64,000 nt of DNA from Ricordea florida (taxonomy: Eukaryota; Cnidaria; Anthozoa; Corallimorpharia; Ricordeidae): positions 30,611,218-30,675,217 of the forward strand of contig OX453275.1 of the NCBI GenBank assembly GCA_949710005.1. Reading direction: 5' to 3'. The position numbers were made by a program, and so were the translations under genes. The notes below the pieces were generated by a model, which worked only from the letters and a program-made list of their open reading frames with translations, was not told the origin of the DNA and did no database searches. Shown piece by piece: positions 9,833 to 17,867 of the stretch (positions are counted from its first letter, which is position 1; every line of letters starts with the position of its first letter).

Positions 9833-10459
9833 ATGGAAGAATTACGAGATAAAATTCCTTTTCATTGTATTATAACTGGACCAACAAATTGCGGAAAAAC
9901 AAAGTACATCATTGATCAACTACGCGGTCCATTCCGAAAATTGTTTGAATTCATTGTTTTAATTTGCCCAACCTATGCTAAAAATAAAACATATCATGGT
10001 TTTGCTAGAGGAGATAAACGTTTCTTTGTATTATCACCAGATGCCAGTAACGTTGATGAGATTAATGAGTTATTAACTGATTGTCAAACTTTATTCTCCG
10101 GAACAAATACACTAATAATTTTAGATGATTGCGCTGTTTCTAATGACCTGAAGAAAAGATCAAACAAGTTTATAGATTTAGCATTTTCCGGAAGGCATCA
10201 TGGATTATCAGTTTGGGTTCTCACTCAACAATTAACATCGATAGCAAAACCATTCCGCGAAAATGTGGCTTGTGTGGTCTCATTCCATAATCCATCGCAA
10301 AGGGGGATGAAGATGCTTTTCGAAGATTATGGGGGTGATTTAGACCCTGAAACCAGTAAAAAGTTTGTACAACTATTAAAAAAAGAAAAATATTCTAGAA
10401 TATGTTTGTGTTTAAGATTTCCATTTCAATGTTATTTGGAAATTCCAAACGGGGCGTAG
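9833..10459 (+). CDS. atp: Genome-packaging ATPase (FtsK/HerA, A32-like)
   Basis: A 208-residue P-loop ATPase that should pump DNA into preformed capsids. Walker A is GPTNCGKT (16-23); Walker B is LIILDD (94-99); a sensor-like VLTQQL follows at about 134-139. The length is normal for Polinton or virophage packaging ATPases. It has no upstream TYTAAAG motif and begins 7 bases after the capsid gene, so it is probably expressed from the capsid transcript. Confidence 0.93.
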   Translation: MEELRDKIPFHCIITGPTNCGKTKYIIDQLRGPFRKLFEFIVLICPTYAKNKTYHGFARGDKRFFVLSPDASNVDEINELLTDCQTLFSGTNTLIILDDCAVSNDLKKRSNKFIDLAFSGRHHGLSVWVLTQQLTSIAKPFRENVACVVSFHNPSQRGMKMLFEDYGGDLDPETSKKFVQLLKKEKYSRICLCLRFPFQCYLEIPNGA

Positions 10460-10503
10460 AGAAGCGGTCTAAAAGAATCTTTGTATTATTAGAAAATTAT
10501 AAG

Positions 10504-11067
10504 ATGACAGATTCTCCGGAAGATTATATTGGCTCCGCCAGTCCGAAGGATATTGGCTCCGCCAGTCCGAAGGATATTAAAGTAAAAGAAGATGAACCCG
10601 AAAGAACTGAGGAACTTGAAATTAAACAAGAATCACTGGCTATTCTAGCATCTCTTGGAACTACAAAAGAATATTTAGGAGTTGATATGAGTTTGGGTGA
10701 TGTAAAAAAATTATCAGTAAAAGACATTGAAAAATATTATAATCGTTATCAAGCGGTATTGGGTAAGAAAATTAGTGGCGGGTTGGTAGATTCATCCCTT
10801 CAATTGGTTTCACAAGTCATTTCTTATGTGGTTCCGGTGGATGATATAGAAGCCCTTTGTTCAGATTTGAAGAATGATGATTTGGTTAATCGCGAACTTA
10901 CAAACATTGTAGGGCTATTAGTATTGAAATCAGGAAGGTTTGCAGCACTTGCTAGCGGGTTATTCCAGGTTGCTAAACACGTAAAATTCAACAAAATTCA
11001 ACAAATTACAAGTACAACTGAGCATTCTACCAATCAAGATTCTAACACAACTGATACTGTTTACTAA
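10504..11067 (+). CDS. Polinton protein of unknown function with DIGSASPK repeat
   Basis: A 187-residue acidic protein. The ATG at 10504 is preferred over an in-frame ATG at 10402 because the latter lies inside the ATPase gene and the motif TCTAAAAG (10468) is 36 nt upstream of 10504. Residues 6-25 contain a perfect 24-bp tandem duplication (unit GATATTGGCTCCGCCAG then TCCGAAG) coding for GSASPKDI twice. The rest is charged, then helical with a mildly hydrophobic stretch (about 90-115). No family recognised. Its position just after the ATPase suggests a virion or assembly role (inference). Confidence 0.75.
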   Translation: MTDSPEDYIGSASPKDIGSASPKDIKVKEDEPERTEELEIKQESLAILASLGTTKEYLGVDMSLGDVKKLSVKDIEKYYNRYQAVLGKKISGGLVDSSLQLVSQVISYVVPVDDIEALCSDLKNDDLVNRELTNIVGLLVLKSGRFAALASGLFQVAKHVKFNKIQQITSTTEHSTNQDSNTTDTVY

Positions 11068-11125
11068 GATTATTTGATTTATTTGCTTAAAGGGGTCTAA
11101 AGATTTCTTAATGGTATGAAAAATA

Positions 11126-11551
11126 ATGTCTGAAGAAGAAGTTGATCGGGGTGAAGCCCCTCCCCACTATGCGGAGCAAATTACAAGAGACCAACCGCAG
11201 GGACGAACGGAAAAAACTACAGAAAAAAGGGCAAAAAATCCTAAAAAAGTAGAAGCTGGTAAGAAATTAGCTGAATATCACAAAAGAGCAAAAGAAGCGT
11301 TGGTTAGGGAGCAAATGAAACGCGAAAAGGACCGACTGAAGGAGAGTGAAGATAAAACAGAAAATGGAAATCGGGCATGGCTTCCAGAGCTATCATTTAC
11401 GACTGTTTTATCGATTATCGGAATAGGATTTACCGCATTTGATATGTTTATGAGATATCGGACGGAGCCCTCCCGGCAAAAGGAGGAACGAATGCCTGCT
11501 TGTCCCCAAAATATTCCTGCACCACAACCGCAAAAAATGGGAATGATATAA
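11126..11551 (+). CDS. Small basic single-span membrane protein of the Polinton
   Basis: 141 residues: a polar, highly charged first half (many Lys, Glu, Arg; likely helical, about 35-80) followed by one hydrophobic segment (about 89-112, TTVLSIIGIGFTAF) and a proline-rich tail. It is preceded by TCTAAAGATTTCTTA (11096). No homologue recognised. Alternatives are a membrane-active virion protein or a scaffold; the sequence cannot decide. Confidence 0.7.
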   Translation: MSEEEVDRGEAPPHYAEQITRDQPQGRTEKTTEKRAKNPKKVEAGKKLAEYHKRAKEALVREQMKREKDRLKESEDKTENGNRAWLPELSFTTVLSIIGIGFTAFDMFMRYRTEPSRQKEERMPACPQNIPAPQPQKMGMI

Positions 11552-11605
11552 TTACTACATAAAGTTATCAATTTAAAGGTTTCTCACTGGTGTAGTAAAA
11601 AAATT

Positions 11606-11824
11606 ATGTCAAACGAAAACAAACTTGTGAAAACCGTTACTGATTCAGCAGTACTTGTTGGGTTAGCAGCTGCTGTTGGTTATGTAGCTAAAAAGATGAT
11701 GAAAGAATCATTTATGAACGACCCATCCTCTAGTGTTACAAATTATGCCAAGTGGGTCGTTGTATTGTCGGGTAGTATGTACCTAAAAACATATTTAGAG
11801 GATCAAAATATTTTACCAAAATAA
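11606..11824 (+). CDS. 72-residue two-span membrane protein
   Basis: Two hydrophobic stretches (about 14-28 and 47-62) around a short polar loop; Lys-rich ends. Preceded by TTTAAAGGTTTCTC at 11572, 34 nt upstream. The next gene follows after 2 bases, so the pair is probably cotranscribed. Unknown family; a viral membrane or internal-capsid protein is plausible. Confidence 0.7.
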   Translation: MSNENKLVKTVTDSAVLVGLAAAVGYVAKKMMKESFMNDPSSSVTNYAKWVVVLSGSMYLKTYLEDQNILPK

Positions 11825-11826
11825 TT

Positions 11827-12225
11827 ATGGCAACAATAGCAATGATGTTAGGGGGAGCTGTATTAAATGCAACTGCCTTTGTTGGCGGATCATATCTTGC
11901 AAAATATCTATCTGGTGGTGGTGGAGCCTCCGATACAGAGAAAATACGACACGATAAAGCACTAGAAAAATATCAAAAAGATTATTCAGAATATCAGGAA
12001 AAAAGACAGAAATTAATCGATTGGGAAATGAAGAAAAAAGATGAAAAATATCAAGCTTCAAAAAATCTTTCAAAAACAAATGAATCTTTAGAATTGTACA
12101 GTGAGACACACGAACCAAAATTCTCGGATTATTACAGGCCAAGCGATAATCAAAAGACGGGTGAAATGGTATATGTTGGAGGCGGAATGTTGGCGTTGGG
12201 GTATGCAGCCAGTAAATTATTATAA
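11827..12225 (+). CDS. Polinton membrane/coiled-coil protein, 132 residues
   Basis: A hydrophobic, glycine-rich N-terminus (1-28), a glycine run, a Lys/Glu/Tyr-rich coiled-coil (about 38-90), and a hydrophobic C-terminus (117-132). It starts 2 bases after the previous stop and has no TYTAAAG motif of its own, so it is probably the second cistron of that transcript. Proteins with this layout recur in cnidarian Polintons as far as I recall, without known function. Confidence 0.72.
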   Translation: MATIAMMLGGAVLNATAFVGGSYLAKYLSGGGGASDTEKIRHDKALEKYQKDYSEYQEKRQKLIDWEMKKKDEKYQASKNLSKTNESLELYSETHEPKFSDYYRPSDNQKTGEMVYVGGGMLALGYAASKLL

Positions 12226-12281
12226 GGCTTCCAGTATATGAATCTGTGATCTAAAGATTTCTTACTGACGAGTAAAAAATC

Positions 12282-13547
12282 ATGGCAGAATTACCAGATT
12301 TAGATCCAACTGAACTAAATGAACCAAAAGATAATGGTGATGTTGATAGAGAAAATATGCAAATGGGTCCAATATCATCCACATCTAGGTTAATTAACCC
12401 CGATGAAGAGGTGGTAGAAACATCTTTTGGGGGTAGAAAACCTTCAAAAATACCAGTTATAGTAACATCTACAACCAGAGATTATGAGAAGGGGGGTGCT
12501 ATACCTAAATCACCAAAAACTATTTTTAGTGAACGTGAAAAAAATCAAGATGACTCTGAAATTAGGATTAAATCATATTTTCCTGATGCGGATACTTCTA
12601 AGTTTATACACGGGTATGATGAATATGGGCAATTAACAGTAAAGATGGGTAGGAGAGGAGCAAGAACTTACCCATTATTAAAGGGAGACAAATTGAATGA
12701 TGAACTTCCTGATACAATCAAAAAAGCTCTAGGTGTTGATTATGAAAGCATGCTTAAAAAAAATAAGAATCTTTCAGTGAAATTGAATAAACTTAATAAA
12801 AAAAATATGGAATTACTTAATGAAGTAAAAGGATTGAGAGAAACCACAAAAGTAGATCCTTTGGATATTGGTCGATATGAGGAAAAAGAAAGAAGACTTC
12901 TTTTAGTAATTGATAGTCAAAAAGAAGAAAAAGAAGGTATGTTAAGAGATGCGGTGGAAGGTAAAAGACTTTTCGATAAAACCTCTGAACAGAATATAAA
13001 ATTAAAAATAGAAAAGGAAAGACTTTTGGAAGAAATGAAAGGATACAAAGAAGAAATAGATAAGTATAATAGGGGTAAGTCAAATTTAACAACTTTAGAG
13101 CGGGGTAATGAAAGATTACAAGCTGAAGTTGATAAATTTATGGAACTAACAAGAAAGAGTATTATTTACAACCAAGAACAAATAGCTGATCTGGAGAGTA
13201 AAACTGAAGAAATACTTAAAAATCTATCATTAAGAGAGAGGGTAAAGCACATCTTCAAAAAGTATGGTTTTACAGTATTTGCAGTTGTAAGTGCTGTAGG
13301 GGTGGTTATTGGTGTTATAGTTTCTAATCTTTCTAGAGGCTTATCCACATTAGGTAAAGGTGTTGGTAATGGTTTGAAAGCTATTGGTAAAAAACTAGGT
13401 GAAATATTACCAGGAATGGTTGGAGCAATAGTTAGCTTTCTTTTCAAAACAGCGGGTCAGGTTATTGGATTTTTAGGTAAGAATGCTTGGCTTTTGATAA
13501 TGGCTGTGGTTCTATATTTTGTGGAAAAGGTAAAGAAGAGACGGTAA
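12282..13547 (+). CDS. Long coiled-coil protein with C-terminal membrane segments
   Basis: 421 residues. The N-terminal 110 are polar and low-complexity. A compact part around 105-150 contains YDEYGQLTVKMGRRG. A long coiled coil covers about 155-310. Hydrophobic stretches follow at about 328-350, 375-392 and 400-415, ending in a basic KVKKRR tail. Preceded by TCTAAAGATTTCTTA at 12250. A membrane-anchored fibre, spike stalk or membrane-remodelling virion protein would fit, but this is inference. Confidence 0.75.
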   Translation: MAELPDLDPTELNEPKDNGDVDRENMQMGPISSTSRLINPDEEVVETSFGGRKPSKIPVIVTSTTRDYEKGGAIPKSPKTIFSEREKNQDDSEIRIKSYFPDADTSKFIHGYDEYGQLTVKMGRRGARTYPLLKGDKLNDELPDTIKKALGVDYESMLKKNKNLSVKLNKLNKKNMELLNEVKGLRETTKVDPLDIGRYEEKERRLLLVIDSQKEEKEGMLRDAVEGKRLFDKTSEQNIKLKIEKERLLEEMKGYKEEIDKYNRGKSNLTTLERGNERLQAEVDKFMELTRKSIIYNQEQIADLESKTEEILKNLSLRERVKHIFKKYGFTVFAVVSAVGVVIGVIVSNLSRGLSTLGKGVGNGLKAIGKKLGEILPGMVGAIVSFLFKTAGQVIGFLGKNAWLLIMAVVLYFVEKVKKRR

Positions 13548-13586
13548 CAAAATTTAAAGGTATCATGTTGATCAGTAAAATACAAT

Positions 13587-14219
13587 ATGGATGACTACAG
13601 TAGAATTTACGGCCCAGCCGGTCCCGAGCGAAGCTCGATTTATCCACAATTACCTATGAATGGTGAGCCAAATAATTTCAGACTACAAAAATCATGCGAA
13701 GTACTACAAAATCTTGAGAAGGAAATTAAACATTATGAGGATGTAAGGAAAAAATACAATAGAGCTAGGGGAATTTTTACAAAAATAAGTGTTTGTAGTG
13801 GGGTGTTTTCAGTTATACTATCTGCAAGCGGGTTGGGTACCTCTCTTACTGGTTTTGGTGCTGTTGTTGGTATACCTTTGGGGGCGGTGGGAGGTATTTG
13901 TGGGGCAATATCAGTTGGTTTTGGTGCTGCTTCCAAAAGACTTTCGCATAAAGTTAGTAAACATGAACAAACAGTTTCTTTAGCAAAAGCAAAAGTAAAT
14001 ACCATTCACGACTTGGTTTCAAAAGCACTGAAAGATAACGCTATATCTGACCAAGAATTTTCTCTAATTTTATCAGAGGTTGACAAGTTTGAAAAACTAA
14101 AACAAGAAATACGGCAAAAAACTCGTAAAGATACAGAAAAAAACTTAAATATGAATCAGATAAGAAGAGAAGTCCGCGAAAATCTATTAAAAGAATTAAC
14201 CGGAGGGAAAGAACATTAA
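13587..14219 (+). CDS. Polinton protein with glycine-rich hydrophobic core, 210 residues
   Basis: A charged helical lead-in (30-62) is followed by a long Gly/Ala/Val-rich hydrophobic region (about 68-118, likely two membrane helices with a short turn), then basic and acidic helices to the end. The TTTAAAGG motif is 34 nt upstream. The layout resembles pore-forming or membrane-inserting proteins, but no family is recognised. The N-terminus carries a GC-rich hairpin (13625-13637) within codons. Confidence 0.75.
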   Translation: MDDYSRIYGPAGPERSSIYPQLPMNGEPNNFRLQKSCEVLQNLEKEIKHYEDVRKKYNRARGIFTKISVCSGVFSVILSASGLGTSLTGFGAVVGIPLGAVGGICGAISVGFGAASKRLSHKVSKHEQTVSLAKAKVNTIHDLVSKALKDNAISDQEFSLILSEVDKFEKLKQEIRQKTRKDTEKNLNMNQIRREVRENLLKELTGGKEH

Positions 14220-14330
14220 AAATTTCATACGAGAGAACTGATGTTGGTTGTAATTGCTTTGCGGGTGTCAGAAATACTAGTGAATCAGGCGGAGATTAAT
14301 ACTTTACATCTTATTCTTAATCTAAAGATC

Positions 14331-14337
14331 GGATTAT
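14331..14337 (+). promoter_or_regulatory. TCTAAAG promoter-like motif
   Basis: TCTAAAGATC lies 27 nt before ATG 14358 in a 138-bp non-coding gap, one of the longest spacers inside the element. Confidence 0.6.
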
Positions 14338-14357
14338 CTGAAACATAAAAGAATAAG

Positions 14358-15923
14358 ATGTTATTAGACGATTTCAAAACCAGATACCCAAACGCCAACC
14401 TTGATAAATTCACATTTATTAATGATATATATGGTGGATACATTAAATGGAAAGTTAGTGGGGTAACAGTTATGTCAAATGATGATCCTACTGGAAAAAC
14501 CTGGATTGATGATCTTTCTACTAATTTTAAAATAATGTTGCAGGAAGATTTGGGACTGGGCGAAGCGAAGAACTTGGAAAGTAGTAAAGTTGATTCTTTT
14601 CCAAAGAGTTTATCAATAACCAATCAATCTTATCCAATACCTGCGGTTGGTTTTGATGACTTTACAACTGATTTAACAAAAATGTTAACCTTACTGGATA
14701 TATATGTTTCAAATACGAAGAAATTTACAGCAAAGATGAGAAACATATTTACATCTCAAGTTGTAACATTCAAATTTGGAAAGCAAAGTAGAAAATGGTT
14801 GAATGCACCTGATATGAATTATTGGCCTCAGCAACTTAACTTTGCGGTATGGTGCGCAACATCTGGATGCGGTATAAGTCCCTTTGAAAATCTAAATTAT
14901 CCCAAAGTAGTGAGTGGTTTTATAAAGTTTCATGTGTATTTCACAATAAGAAGAATATTGTATGAAATGAAACTACCTTTACCCGATGAACAGCCTTTTG
15001 TAATAAATAATAATCCATATAGTAAAGTTGCATATCAACGATTGTGCGCAGAATTTGGGATTAGTGCTTTGTCTGACTTTAGATGGAAAGGCGGAAGAAA
15101 CAACGGATTGGGTGATATATTCCTTGATTACGGCGCAGGATATCATGGAAGAGGTGGGGGATATCAAAATGTGCACATTGTAAGAAATTATGATAAAGAA
15201 GCAGATCAATGGCCCGGGGGTGGTAAATTTGCTGATGACGGTGGTAAGAAACAAGATGGAAATTTAATATCATTTATCCGTAATGATGACTTTGGGGATT
15301 TTCGATATGCGTGGTTTATTCCAACAAGCGGTCGGGGGCTAACTAAAGCTGGACTCGGTAGATTAAATAGATCCGCCGAAGCTTTTGTTTACTGCATATT
15401 GGGGGCACAAGTTAATACTAGAAACTCGATTTATGGTAATGGGGGAGGGGCGATTGAAACACAACAAGAATTCTTGGCCTTATTTGAAAGTAGCGTTATA
15501 GAAAATGATATTTCTAAATCTATTCAAAATTACCAACAATCTGTTCAGGAAACCAAATTACGGCTTGATTTAGCTATCGCTCCTGGTGTTTGGTTGATGC
15601 CAAGTAATATGATTGTCAATACAGAGAGCGTGGTTGGATATAATAACAAGTTGGTTAAAGCTACGGAGGATATGAATTTTGGGGTAAATAATACATTAAA
15701 TACTGAAACAAAAACCGTTGGAATAAACCATAATTTAGGATCTTCAAAGGTTTCTTTACCCCATAAACCCGAAACAAAACCAAAACCTATAATATCAAAA
15801 GAAGAAACACAAACAGATATAATTAAGCCAGAAAATAAACCCTCCCTTAAGTCGGAACATGAAGATAATCTGATAGTATTTATGGTTTTTGTTGGTGGGT
15901 TAGCTTGGTTTTTATTTCGTTAA
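14358..15923 (+). CDS. Large Polinton structural protein of unknown function, C-terminal anchor
   Basis: 521 residues, the third-longest frame of the element after polB and (if read through) close to the capsid gene in size. A globular part (1-430) rich in aromatic and Gly residues includes GAGYHGRGGGYQN and WFIPTSGRGLTKAGLGRL. A polar linker (430-500) leads to a C-terminal hydrophobic segment (about 503-520), so it is probably tail-anchored. I believe similar proteins occur in other cnidarian Polintons, but know of no assigned role. Receptor-binding, fibre or internal virion protein are possible. Upstream TCTAAAG motif is present. Confidence 0.78.
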   Translation: MLLDDFKTRYPNANLDKFTFINDIYGGYIKWKVSGVTVMSNDDPTGKTWIDDLSTNFKIMLQEDLGLGEAKNLESSKVDSFPKSLSITNQSYPIPAVGFDDFTTDLTKMLTLLDIYVSNTKKFTAKMRNIFTSQVVTFKFGKQSRKWLNAPDMNYWPQQLNFAVWCATSGCGISPFENLNYPKVVSGFIKFHVYFTIRRILYEMKLPLPDEQPFVINNNPYSKVAYQRLCAEFGISALSDFRWKGGRNNGLGDIFLDYGAGYHGRGGGYQNVHIVRNYDKEADQWPGGGKFADDGGKKQDGNLISFIRNDDFGDFRYAWFIPTSGRGLTKAGLGRLNRSAEAFVYCILGAQVNTRNSIYGNGGGAIETQQEFLALFESSVIENDISKSIQNYQQSVQETKLRLDLAIAPGVWLMPSNMIVNTESVVGYNNKLVKATEDMNFGVNNTLNTETKTVGINHNLGSSKVSLPHKPETKPKPIISKEETQTDIIKPENKPSLKSEHEDNLIVFMVFVGGLAWFLFR

Positions 15924-15954
15924 TGTTTTAAAGACCTAACCTCTACGCGGAAAA

Positions 15955-16590
15955 ATGTTAAGCATTACCATGTATGATTCAGAAACTAGAATTTATTTAG
16001 ATCCTCCTCTGAAAAATCTTCGGGAGATACAACTCCTGGATTGTAATATAAAAACTAAAAGATTGATTAATTTCAAGGAACAGCAGGTATTGTTTCATTT
16101 TGAGAATCAGCCTATAATAATAATACAACCCGGTACATATTCATTGCGTGATATTCAATCTTTCTTTCTAATAGATACTGATAGGGAAAAGATAACAATA
16201 ATTGAGACTGATACTGTTGACTATCTATATTCAAATAAGAAATCCAACATTAAACTTTCGAGAGGGTTGGCGATTGGTTTGGGCATACCCGAAGTTATAA
16301 ATCCAGGTAAATTATACCCCATAAATATTCAGATTAAGGAACCACTGAGACTTATGTGTAGTATAGTTGATAATAAGTCTTCATATATTAATAAAACCAA
16401 ATATGGAGAACTTGTTAAACTATCGCCATCAAACCTACTTGCAAACATTCCCTCAAAGGATTATCCAACAATTCCAGTTCGAAAATATGATAGTGTAATA
16501 AACCATTTTGATTTAACTATCTTAGACACAGAATGGAAAAAACTTGATCTGAAGGGTTCTCCCATAACTTTTAGTTTAAGATTTAGTTAA
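15955..16590 (+). CDS. Probable penton-like minor capsid protein (single jelly roll)
   Basis: 211 residues, predicted mostly beta, no membrane segment. It ends with a DLTILDTEW...GSPITFSLRF pattern that is typical of the last strands in Polinton minor capsid (penton) proteins. The size also fits. Preceded by TTTAAAGACC at 15927 (28 nt before the ATG). The main doubt is that the jelly-roll call rests on strand pattern only. Confidence 0.65.
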   Translation: MLSITMYDSETRIYLDPPLKNLREIQLLDCNIKTKRLINFKEQQVLFHFENQPIIIIQPGTYSLRDIQSFFLIDTDREKITIIETDTVDYLYSNKKSNIKLSRGLAIGLGIPEVINPGKLYPINIQIKEPLRLMCSIVDNKSSYINKTKYGELVKLSPSNLLANIPSKDYPTIPVRKYDSVINHFDLTILDTEWKKLDLKGSPITFSLRFS

Positions 16591-16651
16591 ATTTTTTGTT
16601 ATGTAACCATTATTAGGTTATATAACATAATTAGTTTTAATTATTACTCCA
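16591..16651. terminator. Convergent gene junction with an AT-rich inverted repeat
   Basis: Between the capsid-like gene (+) and the acidic gene (-), the sequence GTTATGTAACC (16598) and GGTTATATAAC (16616) can pair around a 7-nt loop. It could act in 3'-end formation for both convergent units. No AATAAA is apparent. Weak. Confidence 0.35.
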
Positions 16652-17318
16652 TCATTCTTTCAAATATCTTAATTCCTCTATATCAACAATCCAATCTAAA
16701 TATCTACTTGAGTTCCATGTTCTTTCTAATAATTCCGTATAAAAGTCTTTATAAAATTTTTTTTTTATGGTTTATTTTTTCTTGATTTAAGTATATAATA
16801 AAATCCAGTTCTTTAACAAAAAACTTTTCATCGAAATTATTAATATTACACTTCTTTTTTGAATATGATTCCCCCCAACAATCAAAATATTCAAAACAAT
16901 CATCATAATATTTATCAAAACAATAACTAAATGGTCCTTTATCCCCATCAACATAATCTTTCAACCTTTCATTAGAACAATTTAATGCTGATTTTACAAA
17001 ATTATCAACATCCATTCCATCAATATCAAAATTTATACCAGATTTAAAAATAATCCACCGGCCGCCATAATAAATGATATCATAATCTTCTTCATAATAA
17101 TTAGAATAAGTAATTTCAAATTTAATAAACTTATTATCATATTTATCAAGATAGCTATAAGGATCTTCATCTTCATCTTCAACATAATGATAATAATCAA
17201 TAAACTCGCGATTTTCTGATATGTTTTTTAACAAATCTTCTTTAATTGAATTTATAAAATCGCAAAAATTCATTTTTTCATCATTATAGTAACTCTCTAA
17301 AATTTTAGTTCTTACCAT
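16652..17318 (-). CDS. Acidic Polinton protein, probably frameshifted near its C-terminus
   Basis: The open frame runs from ATG 17318 to a stop at 16749 (189 residues), very rich in Asp, Tyr and Asn. At a run of A's (minus strand, about 16758-16767) the frame ends soon after, but an adjacent frame continues with about 30 plausible residues (ends RYLKE) to a TGA at 16652-16654. This suggests a one-base change in the homopolymer, real or from sequencing; programmed frameshifting is a less likely option. A TTTAAAG motif (17346-17340) lies 28 nt upstream, inside the end of the preceding gene. No function recognised; the acidity could mean a DNA-mimic or binding role (speculative). Confidence 0.65.
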
Positions 17319-17333
17319 TTTTTTATTTTATAT

Positions 17334-17867
17334 TTATATCTTTAAACTATAATTCATTTTTTTATTTAATTCTACATTCCTTACACATTCTTTACACTTT
17401 TGTTTTTGTTTACCGTGCTCGCATATTTGTACCCCTCCACATTCTTTACAATATGCCTTCTGCCTTTTGTGTATACATATTTGGGATCCTCCACACTCTT
17501 TACAATGTGTTTTCTGTCTGTTGTGTATACATAATTGGGATCCTCCACATTCTTTACAGTGTGTTTTTTGTATGCTGTGTTTACAAAATTTTGATCCTTT
17601 ACATTCTTTACAACAATATTTAATTTTTTTGTGAATACATAATTGCGACCCGCAACACTCTTTACAATAATATTTACACTTTTTATGGATACAATAATAT
17701 TTATTATTAATAGCGTCTTTTTTAATTTCGTTAATGATTTCCTCCTCTGAAAAATTTTTAATGATTTTAATTAAATTTTTTTTATTCATTTTTGTTCGCC
17801 CTTTAATTTTCAACTCTTTTGCAATATTTTTTAATTGGTGAAAAAGTAAATCATCCACTTGTTCCAT
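17334..17867 (-). CDS. SAP-like plus six tandem Cys/His repeats (zinc-binding) protein
   Basis: 177 residues. The start codon is inside the right TIR, so promoter and MEQ are identical to polB. Residues 8-38 resemble the polB SAP-like region (LKNIAKELKIK...MNKKNLIKII). From about 58 to 165 there are six repeats of 18 residues with the pattern C-x-H-x6-C-x2-C-x5, four zinc ligands per unit. The repeats resemble short Cys/His arrays found in large DNA viruses and in algae; the link is inference. The last repeat degenerates to KCKECV. A DNA- or RNA-binding regulator is the most likely role. It is the first gene of the right-end minus-strand pair. Confidence 0.8.
   Translation of the reverse strand: MEQVDDLLFHQLKNIAKELKIKGRTKMNKKNLIKIIKNFSEEEIINEIKKDAINNKYYCIHKKCKYYCKECCGSQLCIHKKIKYCCKECKGSKFCKHSIQKTHCKECGGSQLCIHNRQKTHCKECGGSQICIHKRQKAYCKECGGVQICEHGKQKQKCKECVRNVELNKKMNYSLKI

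Noticed and set aside
10402-10503. Upstream ATG that would add 34 residues to the unknown gene after the ATPase
   Set aside because: The extra part overlaps the ATPase gene in another frame and lies before the TCTAAAAG motif; ATG 10504 has the usual spacing.
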